A stretch of DNA of 64,000 nt. It comes from Diadophis punctatus similis. Taxonomy: Eukaryota; Chordata; Lepidosauria; Squamata; Dipsadidae. The DNA is taken from the NCBI GenBank assembly GCA_023053685.1, contig JALIGW010000002.1, forward strand, positions 257,352,846 through 257,416,845, given 5' to 3'. The position numbers were made by a program, and so were the translations under genes. Below, in pieces: positions 20,691 to 31,204 of this stretch (position 1 is its first letter; each line of letters starts with the position of its first letter). The notes under the pieces are model-generated. The model saw only the letters and a list, made by a program, of their open reading frames with translations, was not told where the DNA came from and did not search any database.

Positions 20691-22187
20691 TCACATGTTG
20701 CTGCTGCCCGCAAAGCCCAGTTCGCTGCGAGGGGACCTTCCCGCGGCCCACTCGGCCTCCCCGGGGATGCGGGAGGGCGAGGCCTCCTTCTTGGCAGGCA
20801 CGGCTGGGGCGGCGCCCGAGAGGGTCCCCCCTCCGCCCAGGCGGTGGCGCCTCTCGCAGTGGCCCTTGTGGCGCATGAAGCTGTCCCTCCACATGAACTT
20901 CTTGGCGCAGACGTGGCACTGGTAGGGCTTGAGGCCCGTGTGGGTCTTCATGTGCTCCGTCAGGTGGTGCTTCATCTTGAACTTCTTGTTGCAGACGGGG
21001 CAGTCGAAGGGCCGCAGGTTGAGGTGCATGTTGACGTGCCGGTCGCGCATGCTCTTGTGGGAGAAGGCCTTCCCGCAGTGGCACAGGAAGATCTTGTTGC
21101 TCTCCCCGGAGCCCCCCGACAGCTGCACCGCCCCGTGCTCCACCGACGCCGGCCCCGACGGCCCCGCCGCCCCCGCCGGGAAGAGCAGCAGCGGGCTGCC
21201 CTGCAGGTCCAGCGGCAGGAGGGCCCGCGGGGGCGGCGGAGGGGGCGGCGGGAAGGCCACGTCCTGGGAGGACTCGCAGAAGTTGACCTGCTCCTCCGGC
21301 GGGGCCGCCTCGCTTAGCGTCCGGACGTCGCTGATGCTGAGGGCGGCGGGCTCGGCCGGCTCCTCGTCCTCCTCGCAGGTGAGCACCAGGCCTTCCTCCT
21401 CCTCCTCCTCCTCCTCGCCGCCCCGCCCGCCCCGCTCTTTCTTCACCGGCACCCACTGCCGCTGCGGGACGATGCTGGGCCGCACGTAGGCCGGCCGGCG
21501 GGCCTCGCTGCTGCCGGGCTCCCCGCCGCCGTCGCTGGCCGCGTCGTCGTCCGGCTCGGGCGCGCCCCTGCGGGCGAAGGGGGCGGGCGGGCGAAGGCGC
21601 CGTGGGGCGGCCCGGCGGAGCCCCTCCTCGTCCCCATCGCCGCCGCCCCCCACGCGGGGCTGCTCGGGGCCGTCGCGGCGGGGGCTGAAGTAGCTGCTGC
21701 TGCTGGGCGACTGGCTCTCCCCGCCGCCGCCGCCGCCGCGCCCACCGGAGCAGCAGCCGGAGGATGAAGAGGAGGCGGCGGCGTCCTGGGCGAGGTCTGG
21801 GCGTCGCTGGCGCTCCTTGAGCAGCTCCGTGCACTTGTCCACGATGTGCCACATCTGCAGGACGCTGCCCACCGTCAGGAAGTTGACCAGGTCGTCGCGG
21901 GCCATGCGCAGCCGCCCCGTGTAGGCCGACGCCAGCACCAGCTCGAAGGCGGCCGGGTCCATGACGCTGGGCAGCACCACCGAGCTCATGTCCTTCAGCA
22001 GCACCTGGTCGTGGAAGTAGGGCGAGCAGGCGGCCAGCACCGCCCGGTGCGCCCGGAAGACGCGGCCCTGCACGTGGATGGCCAGGTCGCACAGCTGCCC
22101 CTCCAGCCGCTGCTGGTTCAGCGCCTCCAGCAGGGCGCTCGTCGCCTCCGGGAAGGCCACCTGCACCGCCGCCGCCGCCTCCGCCAT
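20691..22187 (-). CDS. ZBTB22: Zinc finger and BTB domain protein 22, single coding exon, 498 aa
   Basis: This is a predicted nuclear DNA-binding transcription factor. The BTB/POZ dimerisation domain occupies about residues 12-120 (LCDLAIHVQGRVFRAHRAVL, YTGRLRMARDDLVNFL). A long linker rich in Ser, Gly, Pro and acidic runs follows. Three C2H2 fingers lie near residues 375-460: CHCGKAF..H..H, with only one residue between the first two cysteines, CPVCNKKF..H..H and CHVCAKKF..H..H. The fingers and position between TAPBP and DAXX on the same strand identify it. The human protein is about 634 aa, so the linker is shorter here. The start is the ATG in MAEAAAAVQVAF within a CpG island, only 235 bases from the DAXX stop. 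Confidence 0.93.
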   Translation of the reverse strand: MAEAAAAVQVAFPEATSALLEALNQQRLEGQLCDLAIHVQGRVFRAHRAVLAACSPYFHDQVLLKDMSSVVLPSVMDPAAFELVLASAYTGRLRMARDDLVNFLTVGSVLQMWHIVDKCTELLKERQRRPDLAQDAAASSSSSGCCSGGRGGGGGGESQSPSSSSYFSPRRDGPEQPRVGGGGDGDEEGLRRAAPRRLRPPAPFARRGAPEPDDDAASDGGGEPGSSEARRPAYVRPSIVPQRQWVPVKKERGGRGGEEEEEEEEGLVLTCEEDEEPAEPAALSISDVRTLSEAAPPEEQVNFCESSQDVAFPPPPPPPPRALLPLDLQGSPLLLFPAGAAGPSGPASVEHGAVQLSGGSGESNKIFLCHCGKAFSHKSMRDRHVNMHLNLRPFDCPVCNKKFKMKHHLTEHMKTHTGLKPYQCHVCAKKFMWRDSFMRHKGHCERRHRLGGGGTLSGAAPAVPAKKEASPSRIPGEAEWAAGRSPRSELGFAGSSNM

Positions 22188-22344
22188 GCCGCCCGCCCGC
22201 CCCGACGCGCCCTCTGCGCACGCGCCGCCCCGCCCGCCGCCCCGAGGGGAGGGGGAAGAGAGCCCTCGCTCCTCCCCCCCTCCCTCTCCCCCCTCCCCCC
22301 TGGAAGAAGAGTCCAGGCGGGCTCCGTGCAGAAAAATAGTCCTT

Positions 22345-22350
22345 TTTATT
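22345..22350 (-). terminator. DAXX: DAXX poly(A) signal (AATAAA)
   Basis: Canonical AATAAA on the minus strand, 73-78 bases beyond the DAXX stop and about 158 bases upstream of the ZBTB22 start codon. Confidence 0.75.
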
Positions 22351-22422
22351 CTTAATCCAATTCCCGCCCCGCCCCTCCCCCTTCCCCCCCCCCGCGAAGA
22401 GAAATCCGCTGGCCGGCCGCGG

Positions 22423-23710
22423 CTACTCCGAGTCGGAGAGGACGATGATCTCCTCCGGATCGCACTGGGTGGCCACGCTGGTCTGGGGTGGGGAGGAGAG
22501 GGAGAGAGATGTCAGTGGACCCCCCCAGGCGCCCCTCCCCGCTTCAACCTCCGAGGGGGGGGGAGAGCTGCTCCCCCACCTGCAGCTCCCCCACCTGCAG
22601 CCCCCCCCAGCCCTCAGGAGTGAAGGGGCTGGGAGACCACCACCCCTTCACATGCCCCCAGCACCCACCTTGGTGGTGAGGTCGTCCTGCCGCTGCTGCC
22701 GCTGCCTGGGCTGCCGCTGTGGGGCCGGGGGTCGGGGGCTGCCCTGGCTGCTGGAGACCAGGCTGAGGCCGGGGGAGTCCGGCCGGGTGGAGTCAGCCAC
22801 GGGGGCTGGGCTCTGCCGGGGCAGCCACTCCTCCTCCTCCTCCCCCTCTGAGCCAGAGCTGGGCACCTTGATGCAGCCGTCCCCGAGGCTGCTGCTGCTG
22901 CTGCCAGGGAGAGGGGCCAGCGTCAGATGGGGGGGCGGCATGGCATCCCCCCCTCAGCCCCTCGACCCCCCCCGTACCTGCTGGAAACGGGGGGCTGCCC
23001 CCAAGCCCGGCTCCTCTTGCTGGGCGGCTGCCCGTTGAGCTCCCCGTTCTCCAGCAAGTGGCTGCGCTTGTGGGGTGGGGGGGCCCTGGGGGCCGGGTCC
23101 TGCTCCTCCTGAAGCAAGGGGGCCAGGCTGGGCTCCCCCGCTTCCTCCTCCTCCATCATCTGCAACTGCTGGGGAGGAGAGTCCCTGGAGGCCGGGAGAC
23201 CATCCTCCTCCTCCTCCTCCTCTTCCTCCTCCTCCTCTGCGGAGAACAGGATCACCTCGGGCACCTCCAGGTGCATCTGCTGGTCAGCGTCTGCGTCCAG
23301 AGCAGGGGGGTCCTCACCTGGGCAGGGGAGGCAGTTGGCTGAGGTCAGCTCTCTGACATGAGCACTCTTCCCAGCCCCATATGTGTGGGGCAGTGGGGTG
23401 GGAAGAAGGGCAACAAAACGGAGAATTTGGTGGTGGTGGGGGGACGATTCCTAGATGTCAGGAAGTGTGGGCAGAGGAGCGCTCACAGGCCACCTGGAGT
23501 CCCCCTCCCCAACCAGGAACTGTGGGTCCGGGCGGGAGACCCCTCTAGGCTATTAATGCAGATTGAACCTGCGGAACTCATTACCACAAGAATGAGCACT
23601 TTCAGGGGAAAAGGGTGGAGTCTGCGAGAGAGAAAACAGGCTTCCTTGTGCCACTTTAGCTGCCCTCCCACCCACCCACCCACCCACCCAAGCTACCTGC
23701 TGCTGCCGCT

Positions 23711-23746
<36 letters not shown>

Positions 23747-26700
23747 CCACCATCCAGGCAGTGGGCCAGCTCTGTGTCTAGGTCCGACTCAGAGTCTGAG
23801 TCTTCCTCTTCTTCCTCTTCTTCTTCCTCTTCCTCTTCTTCCCCCTTACTCCTCTCCTTGGGGCCTGCGCTGTCCTAGTGCAAAGGCCGAGTGTATGGGG
23901 GAGGGGGGTTTCCACTGACCCTGGACCTTCCCCCCACTGTGGCCAGAGGAAACCCCCCCTCCCCCTCCCCGCAAGAGTTGGATTTGTTAGCCAAGTGGGG
24001 AAGCCAGGGGGGTCTGGGAAGGCTGCGAGGGGGGGGGGGTTTGTGGGGCAAGAAATGGGCAATAAACCTGTAGGGGGTCTGTGATGGGAAATGGGGAGGA
24101 GGGAAATGAGCTTGACGAGGAACTCAGAGCCAGTTTGTGCCCCCAAGAAAGAATGGGGATTGCCCCCAAACACCTCAGCATTCCCAAAACACCCAGGAGG
24201 ATCTTCATTGGCTGAAGCCGGAGTGGTCGGGGGGGGGAGGGCTGGGCTGGGCTGGGGGGGAAACTTAGTTCCAGCCTGACTTTGCTGCAGCCAGCATCCT
24301 TTTAGGGGAAAAAAAAGCCATCACTTCAGCCAAAGGGAGTAGAGGGTCTCTCTTTCCGAAGGAACCTACCCGGGGCAAGTCTGACACATACCATCTCTGC
24401 CCTCTTTATTTATTTATTTATTTATTTTGCTGGATTTCTATGCCGCCCAATCCCTAGGGACTCAGGTGTGGCCTTTGCAGCCATTTTGTGAGCGTGCCCC
24501 TAGCTCAAGGGTTACTGGGCCGGACCCAACCGTCCTCCCTCAGCCCAGTGGGGTTAACCCATTGATTTGACCCCACGCCCCAGCAGAACTTCGGAGACGG
24601 AAAGCCTGGCAGGGTTGGCAATAAGCCCTACTGGTGAGCTCTGCTGGCCGCTCAAAGGCGGGAGGGGTAGGTCCCCCCATCCATCCCACAAACACCACCC
24701 CCACCCCCCTTGAGCTGCCTGGCCCTCTGGATGCCACTCCACGGCCCCCTTGGCCTCCCCTTACCTCTCTGGCGGCTGTGCCCGAGACGGACTCCTTCGG
24801 GGAGGCCGGCTCCCCCTCCCCGGCTCTGCTGGGCTGGGTCCCTCCGCCGTCCTGCCTGGGGGGCTTCCCCCCCTGCTGCTGCTGCTGCTCCTCGCTCTTG
24901 TCCTGCAGCTGAGCGAACTGGGTGATCACCTCCTCCAGGCGCTGCACACCAAGTGACTGGTTGCGTTGCAGGTTCCGGGCTAACTCCACATCTCCCAGCG
25001 CTGGGTCAGTATCTGCCGGGCAGGAGGAGGAGGACAGGGAGCTGAGGGGAGTCCGCCTGCCCCTCCTCCCGGGGCAACGTGCTCCCCTCCTCCGTGGACA
25101 GTGGCGATGCCCTTGGGAAATTGGGGGAGGGTCAAAGCCCCCCCAGGGAGACTGGCCCTGGAGACACCTCCGGCCTCGGCATTTCCCAAGGAGGAGGAGG
25201 AGGAAGAGGAAGGCCTGTGCCCAAGCAGCCCCGAGCAAAGAGCCTGCAGCTGCCCTCACCAGGAAAGCAAGGCCGGAAGAGCGGCCTTCCCTCGCCTGAT
25301 GGGCTCCTGCCTGCTCTCTGCCCAAACCTCAGCAGCCACTGATGTTTATCCCAGCTTCAGCCCAGCCACCCCACAGCCTGGGTACTTTGGTAGGGCACAG
25401 CTGGATTACCTCCCCTCCCCCAAGAAGTCCCCACCTGGGATTCTTGCCAGAAGCCCCCAGATGATGAAGCACAGCACCGTTGTACCCCCTCCCCGGCCAT
25501 CCCTTTCCTGCTGGGTGACAGCATTTGCGCGGAGCCACCCTTGTCCGGCCGGCTGCTCAGTTCAAGAATCCGTCTAGCAAGGCAGCCGTGAGCAGAGAAG
25601 GCAGCAGCAGAAAAACATGGGCGCTGAAAGATACCTCCCACCCCCAGGACAAGATGGGCAATGGGGAGGGGGGGGGTTCTAAGAGAGAGAGAGAGGCAGG
25701 TGTGTGGTTCCCTGGCCCCAAGCTCTGTGGGGCAGGAATCGTGGGTGCCCCTTGCCTGGGACTGCCAGCCGAGAGCAGACTGCCCTGCCTGGCTTGCCTT
25801 AACCTGAACGAATCTGGTGTGCTCGTCCAGCCCTCTGATGCAGGGCTTGTTTCGGCAGGGCAGGTAAGCCCGGAAAACAGGTTTCGGCAGGACCCGCAGC
25901 AGCCCCTGGTGGGAGAGCTTAGCCTTTTTTCCCTCCCCGGCAGCCGAAGAAACTAGAGATAATAAGAACAGCCTGGTGCCTCCTTTGCGTCCCCAGCTGG
26001 TGGCCCTGAGGGCTGCCCTAAGCAAGACTGAAACTGGCATAGCCAGGCACCAAAATAGGATTCCCTGCGTTGAATTTGGGGGTGACAATGGGGTTATTCC
26101 AAGTCAGCACCTCCCCTGGGTGGAACCAGGGGCCACAAAGAGTCCCCTCGGGCCCCGGACAGCACTCACTAGGCCGATACTGATCGGTGAGATGGCTGCC
26201 AAAGTTGTACACCAGGTCGAGGCGACGCCGCTCTTGAAGCCGGGCACCCACGTCACGGAAGGCGTCGGCTGCCATGACCTCCATCTGGCGCTTGGGCAGC
26301 CCCAGGCTGTGACGGGTGCTGGCCTTTTGCACCACCTTGAGGATGTCGGCAAAGTCCGGGAAGGACTCCGGCTGGTTGATCAGCCGCTCGATGCGCCGGT
26401 TGACCTCCGGGTAGCGGGTCCCGCGGTAGGGGATGCGCTGCTCTATGACGCGGCCGGTCAGGTTGCTGCAGTCCTTCAGCTGGCAGAGGCGCTTGAAGAC
26501 GTGCATCAGCCGGCGCTTGAGGCGGCTCTCCTGCAGGTAGGCCGAATCCTGGCTGTCCAGCTCTGCCAAGTCCAACTCCTGCTCCTGCAGCCGCTGGATC
26601 TCTTTGGCGTAAACCCGCAGCAGGTTCTCCAGATAGCGGATCTGCCGCTTGGAGCCCACGCAGGGCTTGGCGGGCGTCTGGGAGGCGGGGGCATCCGGGG

Positions 26701-29700
26701 CATCCGGGGCATCCTGGGCGTCTGCGGGGCTGGGGGCCACAGCCTTTTTCCTCTGCGAATGGGCACGGAAGCTGGTGCAGAGTTCATTAATGTAAACGTA
26801 GATTTTGTTTCTCCTGGCTTGCACCCGCGTCAGGCAGCGGCTCAGGACGTTGCGGAACTCCACGGAGGCCAGGTACTCCGGATTGGTCTTCTGGTGGCGA
26901 CCAGACAGGTAGGGGATGACCTCGGGGTTGTCCTTGGTGTGCTTGGAGCAGAAGGCCACGAACTGCAGGGGAAAAGGAACAGGACAGGCATTGCTCAAGG
27001 AAGACCTGGGCTGGGGCCTCGCCTGCTCCGCGGCTTCCTGCCCGGAAGAAAATGGCAGCTGGGCTGGGAGGTGACATCCTCCCGAAAGTCTACGGGGCGT
27101 AGTCTGTAAGGCCCGGGAGGCCAGGCCTTCACAGGGGCCCCGTTTGCCAGGGTACTATATTGAGTAGCTGGGTACAATGTAAAGGGTACAACGGGCCCCA
27201 ACACACAGTTGTAGTTCATTGGTTGGAGAGTGCTGGCTCCTGCGTGAGGCAGTGTGATTGGTTGCTGCGGGTGCAAAGGGGGCATTTCTAATTTTCCCGC
27301 CTTTTTCTTCTGTACGCTCTGAATGCCGTCTGATTACCTCACAATGTAAATGTCGAAATAGATGAATTTATGCAATACAACTTCCCGTCAGCGTCTCCGA
27401 CTTCATTCGGACAACCGCTGCGCAATTCCCTGACCAGAGTTAATGGGCAAAGAAGCTTTCCGGCCCCTTCTAGGAAAGGACAGTGGCCATCAGGGGTGGG
27501 GGACCACGGCTCAAAATCCCCCTTCCAAAATTTGGAAGAGGCACCAAGAGAGAAAGGAGGCTGGAAGGTGCAGGCGGACCGGTCCAGCCATGGGGGTGTG
27601 GGGGGGGGGCAGGGGAGCATAATTCTGGCTATGGAGAAGACCCCCGAGGATGTGCAATTTAGTAGCTGGAAGGGCATAAGAGACACAACGGGACAGAACG
27701 CACCGTTGCGGTCGCTTGGTCAGCGAGTGCTGCCTTTTGCTGGAGGCAACCTGCGCCTGAGCCCCCCCCCCAGCCATTTGGGCACCAGGGACCGATTCCC
27801 CGGGGAGGAGCTTTCCCGTGGACTCTGGGGTGGTGGTGTTGGGGATCCCGATCTACGCTACGATTGGCTGCTACGGGTGTAAAAGGGGGAGCTTCCCTTT
27901 CTCCCCGCCCCCTTTGCCCTCCGCGGGTTCTGTCTATGCTGCAGGAGATTTACCTCGTGATAATCCTGAACCTACTGGTAGTCCTCAAGTTACGACCACA
28001 ACCGAGCCCAAAATTTCTGTTGCTAAGCGAAACATTTGTTACCGTGTTTCCCCGAAAATAAGACATGTCCTGATAATGAGGACCCAGATTGTTGGGGGCA
28101 ATATAAATATACATTTCTTACTGGTGTAAACCGCTTAGAGAGCGCTTGCACTGTGAGGCGGTATATAAATCTCACAAAATAAATAAAATAAATAATAAGG
28201 CCAACAGGGCTTTTCAGGACATGCGTTGAAATAAGCCCCCCCCCCACAAAATAAGCCCCCCCCCAACTACTTTCTGGGGAAAGGGGGGGAAATGCCGGCA
28301 GTCGCTCTTTTGCGGCGGGCACTCTTTTGGCCAGGAGAGCGAGAGCAAGTGAGAGGTGGGTGCGCACACACACACCGCGGGACTAGCTCGGCTCCTCTGG
28401 GCTCTGCCTACGGCAATTTGAAACGCACTTCTACCTGCGAGGAGGCGGCGAGGTCGGTTGGGTATAGCGAGCCCATAAGCACAGGGCTTGAGCAGCAGAC
28501 GGGCGCATGCAGCCCGTCCCTGTCGCCGCCCCTTTGGCTCTGCCTCCCGCCGCCACCTCCCTTGCTCGCTGTCTCGGACCGCTCATCCTCCACCAGCCCT
28601 CCCCGCGTCCTTCAGGAAGGAGAGAGCGGTGCGTGGGAATCCCCTGCAGGAACAGCCACCCCGTTCCTTGGTGTTGTGTCCACTGATCCTCCCCCGCCTC
28701 CGGCTCTCGAGTGAAGTGGGAGGGGGAAAGAAACTCTGGCGGGCTGCCTGAGGAAGCCGAGCTGACAGCGAAACCAGGAGAAGGAACCATTTGGCTGCAT
28801 GCTGAAGGCAAGTAATCTTTCTCCCCTTTCGCTCCAAGAGGCTGCGCAGGCGCGATGAGTCTCACAAAGACTCATTTCTGGCGGAGTTTGGAAGAGAGAA
28901 AGATTTCTTGCGTTCAGGGTACAGCCAAAAGGTTCCTTTCTCCTGGTGCTGTGTCTTACGTGCCCCCCCACCCCCCAGAGAGAGAGGGGGGAGAGGGAGG
29001 GAGGGAGGGAGGAGCACGTTTGGAAGAGACAAGGAAGCCCGTGCCCAACTGCTTCTGCCGGCTAGAAGTTTAGCTGTCAGCTCGGCTTCTTCAGGCCGCC
29101 CGCGAGAGTTTCTTCCCCCTCCCGTTTCGCTCGAGAGCCGGAGGCGGATCAGTGGACACAACACCGAGGAACACGACGGAGCTACAAGTCCCATGTAGGA
29201 TGCACGTCTCTCGGCCCACCCCGCCCCGCCTCACCTGAGCTGCCACCCCCAAATTGTGCCCCACCGCGAGACGCCCGTCCAGAGCGGCCGCTGCCCTGGC
29301 TGGGGTTTGGAAGCCAAAGAGCTTCTTCTTGCCAGGGTTGTTAAGCAAATCCTTGCATTTGTTAAATTAGTAACACGGTTGTTAAGTGAATCCGGGTCCC
29401 TCATCGACTTTGTGGTCAGAAGGTTGCCAAAAGGGTCGTTGGGACACAGCGACCGTCATAAATGTGAATCGGTTACTGAGCATCTGAATTTTGATCATGT
29501 GACAATGGGGACAACGGAATGGTTGCAAGTGTGAAAAACAGTCACAAGTCTCTTTTTTTCAGGGCCGTTGTAACTTTGAATGGTCACTAAGTCGAGGACT
29601 ACCTGTAGCTCGTCTGCTGTAAACATAAATGTGAAACGTATTTATATAAAACTACAAGCTCTGCATCTCTGACTTCCACCTGGACAGCTGCTGCTGCTGC

Positions 29701-30240
29701 CGCCGGACCACTTCCCGGCCCCAGGGGATTCTGGGAAACTGGGAGAAGCCCCCCTCCCCCCCCCCGCGAAAAGGGGAAACCCCCGAGCGAGGGTCCAGGT
29801 CCACCGGTGGGGAGGGGCGGTCTGCGAGGGGAGGGGGCAGCAACGAGTCCCGCACCTTGCAGGAAGGTGGGATGGATGATCTTAAGAGGTCTCCTTCGAG
29901 GCATACACGGTTGGGGGGGGCAGCCACGACCGGCGACGGGACCCGCCCTCCCCCCCCCCGGGAGCTTCGCCTTTCCTCCCTCTCGGCCCGGAGCCCCGTC
30001 GGAGAAGAGGAAGGAGGAAGCGCTCACCTCCTGGAAGAGCCGCTCGTTCTCGGCGCGGAGCGGACCCTTCTCCCCGGAGCTGCCGTTCAGCGGGGGCGCC
30101 GGCGTGGCGTCGGGCGGGCTGAGGGGGCCGTCGAGGGCCGGGGGCGCCGTCGGGGCCGGGCCGCTGTCGCCGTCGTCGTCGTCCAGGACGATGATGCAGT
30201 CGGAGGAGGAGGCGGCGGCGGCGGCGGGCGGGGAACTCAT
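22423..30240 (-). CDS. DAXX: Death domain-associated protein DAXX, 7 coding exons, 687 aa
   Basis: DAXX is a nuclear H3.3-H4 chaperone that works with ATRX and binds SUMO at PML bodies. Exons: 30028-30240, 26170-26962, 24765-25012, 23697-23874, 22978-23317, 22669-22900, 22423-22482. The frame closes over 688 codons; human is 740 aa. An N-terminal SUMO-interacting motif (CIIVLDDDD) is at residues 14-22. The helical-bundle and histone-binding domains fill the large second exon (residues 72-335: KIYVYINELCTSFRAH, GRVIEQRIPYRGTRYPEVN). Exons 4-5 give acidic Glu/Asp tracts, and the last exon the C-terminal SUMO motif (EEIIVLSDSE). The exon 4 acceptor was chosen at ctag|gacagc because nearby AG sites break the frame. 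Intron 1 is 3.1 kb and repeat-filled, unlike the short introns elsewhere. Confidence 0.94.
24405..24485 (-). repeat. L2/SINE-type 3' end with TTTA tail in DAXX intron
   Basis: A TTTA run followed by tatgccgcccaatccctagg, the reverse complement of the 'gggcggcatataaat' tail also present at 51235-51352. Confidence 0.55.
27120..27900. repeat. Two diverged copies of an unclassified unit in DAXX intron 1
   Basis: 27145-27300 and 27650-27895 share the order agtagctgg, acaacggg, a 'cattggttgg/cgcttggtca'-type block, then gattggttgctgcgggtg or gattggctgctacgggtg followed by a purine-rich end. Each carries ATTGG (inverse CCAAT) motifs. No coding capacity was seen. Confidence 0.4.
27974..28041 (+). 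mobile_element. MITE 'B' 5' fragment
   Basis: Starts ctggtagtcctcaagtta and carries gagcccaaaatttctgttgc, then is interrupted by another element. Confidence 0.6.
28075..28200 (+). repeat. SINE fragment inserted in another element
   Basis: Carries gaggacccagattgttgggg and gcggtatataaatctc with an aaataaat tail. It is flanked by ccgaaaataagacatgtcct and an inverse copy ending near 28230, so it sits inside a foldback element. Confidence 0.6.
28460..29200. mobile_element. Large foldback element in DAXX intron 1
   Basis: Arms of about 100 bases at 28662-28768 and 29074-29172 are inverted copies (gttgtgtccactgatcctcc versus ggatcagtggacacaac; gaagccgagctgacag versus ctgtcagctcggcttc). A second nested pair lies inside (caggagaaggaacc versus ggttcctttctcctg). 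No transposase reading frame is present. Confidence 0.6.
29332..29607 (+). mobile_element. MITE 'B' copy, 5' truncated
   Basis: Interior text gttgttaagtgaatccgggt and right end gtcgaggactacctgta match the family at 15965-16344. Confidence 0.7.
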
Positions 30241-30990
30241 GGCCGGCTGGGCGGGAGGGCGTCGGGCATCGCCGGGGGAGGGGCGCTCCGCACGGGAACC
30301 GGACTCGGGGCGGGAGGAGCCGGGGAGCAGCCCCCTTCCGGCCTCCTCCGGGGGGCGAGCGCGGCGGCGTCCACACCCGAGGCGGCCGCTCCTCCCGCGA
30401 CGGCGGCTTTCAAGTTTCGATTCCGCTCGCCTCGCCTCGGACTGGCGTCCGGCCTCCGCGCCCACTGCGCAGGACCGGAAGCGGATGCTCCGCGCCGCCA
30501 TGTTCTTGTACGGACCGGGGGGGGAGGAGGAGCAGGAGGCGGCGGCCTTGTCGCTGAGCGTCTCCACCGGCGGCAACGCGGGCGTCTCCCGGCCGAGGAC
30601 CGGCTGCGCCGGTAGGCAGATGGGCCCCTCCTCCCGCTCGGTCCTCGCCGCGATTGGGGCGTCATCTTTCCGTACGGCGGAAGCGCTGCCGGCGTCTGGC
30701 GGCACGTGACCGGATATCGCTAGGTGAAGCTCGGAGACCACGCCCCCTCTGGGACGAACGTTTTCCTGTTGCGGCTGCGCTCTCGGTTCCCTTCAAGCAC
30801 CCGCGGGTGAGGGGGGGGGGGAAAGAGGATTCAGGACGCGGGAAACAACGCCCCCGCCTGTCAACCGCATCCAACCACTGCGCATGCGCCCCCTCTCCCG
30901 CCTGTCCGTGCGAACCAATAAAGTCCGTCGATGCGCCGCTTCCGGTTTTCCCGCCATCGCCTCCCCCCCTCCCTCCGCCAGCTGTCACCC
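30241..30990 (-). promoter_or_regulatory. DAXX: DAXX CpG-island promoter region
   Basis: CpG-dense sequence upstream of the DAXX start contains an ETS core (accggaagc) and a YY1-like gccgccatgtt near 30474-30505, a perfect palindromic NRF1 motif (TGCGCATGCGC, 30879-30889) and a CCAAT box near 30915. These are housekeeping-type sites. The exact start site and whether a divergent transcript exists are unknown. Confidence 0.5.
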
Positions 30991-31086
30991 CCCCCCGACC
31001 ATCGCCCCCCCCCCAAGAAAGCCCCTCCGTTGCAGCCGGGAAGAAAGAAGGAAGCGCCCGGTGTGCCTTGTGGCGATTCGCCCGTT

Positions 31087-31092
31087 TTTATT
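31087..31092 (-). terminator. KIFC1: KIFC1 poly(A) signal (AATAAA)
   Basis: Canonical AATAAA on the minus strand about 115 bases past the KIFC1 stop. Confidence 0.75.
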
Positions 31093-31204
31093 TAGAAAAA
31101 GTTACAAAGCTCATGACAGACACACAAACACACAAAGCAGTAAAACAATTAAAAAAAATACGAAGACAAGTGCCGGGAGGGGTGGGGGTGGGGGAGACCC
31201 CTCC

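Noticed and set aside
20638..22221. A 527-residue open frame overlapping ZBTB22 in another frame
   Set aside because: No domain is visible and the composition is Arg/Gly/Pro-rich. The ZBTB22 frame contains the BTB domain and the zinc fingers.
23859..23867. The AG in gcgcag as the acceptor of DAXX exon 4
   Set aside because: It gives a basic frame or an early stop. The ctag acceptor eight bases upstream in the transcript yields the expected acidic tract.
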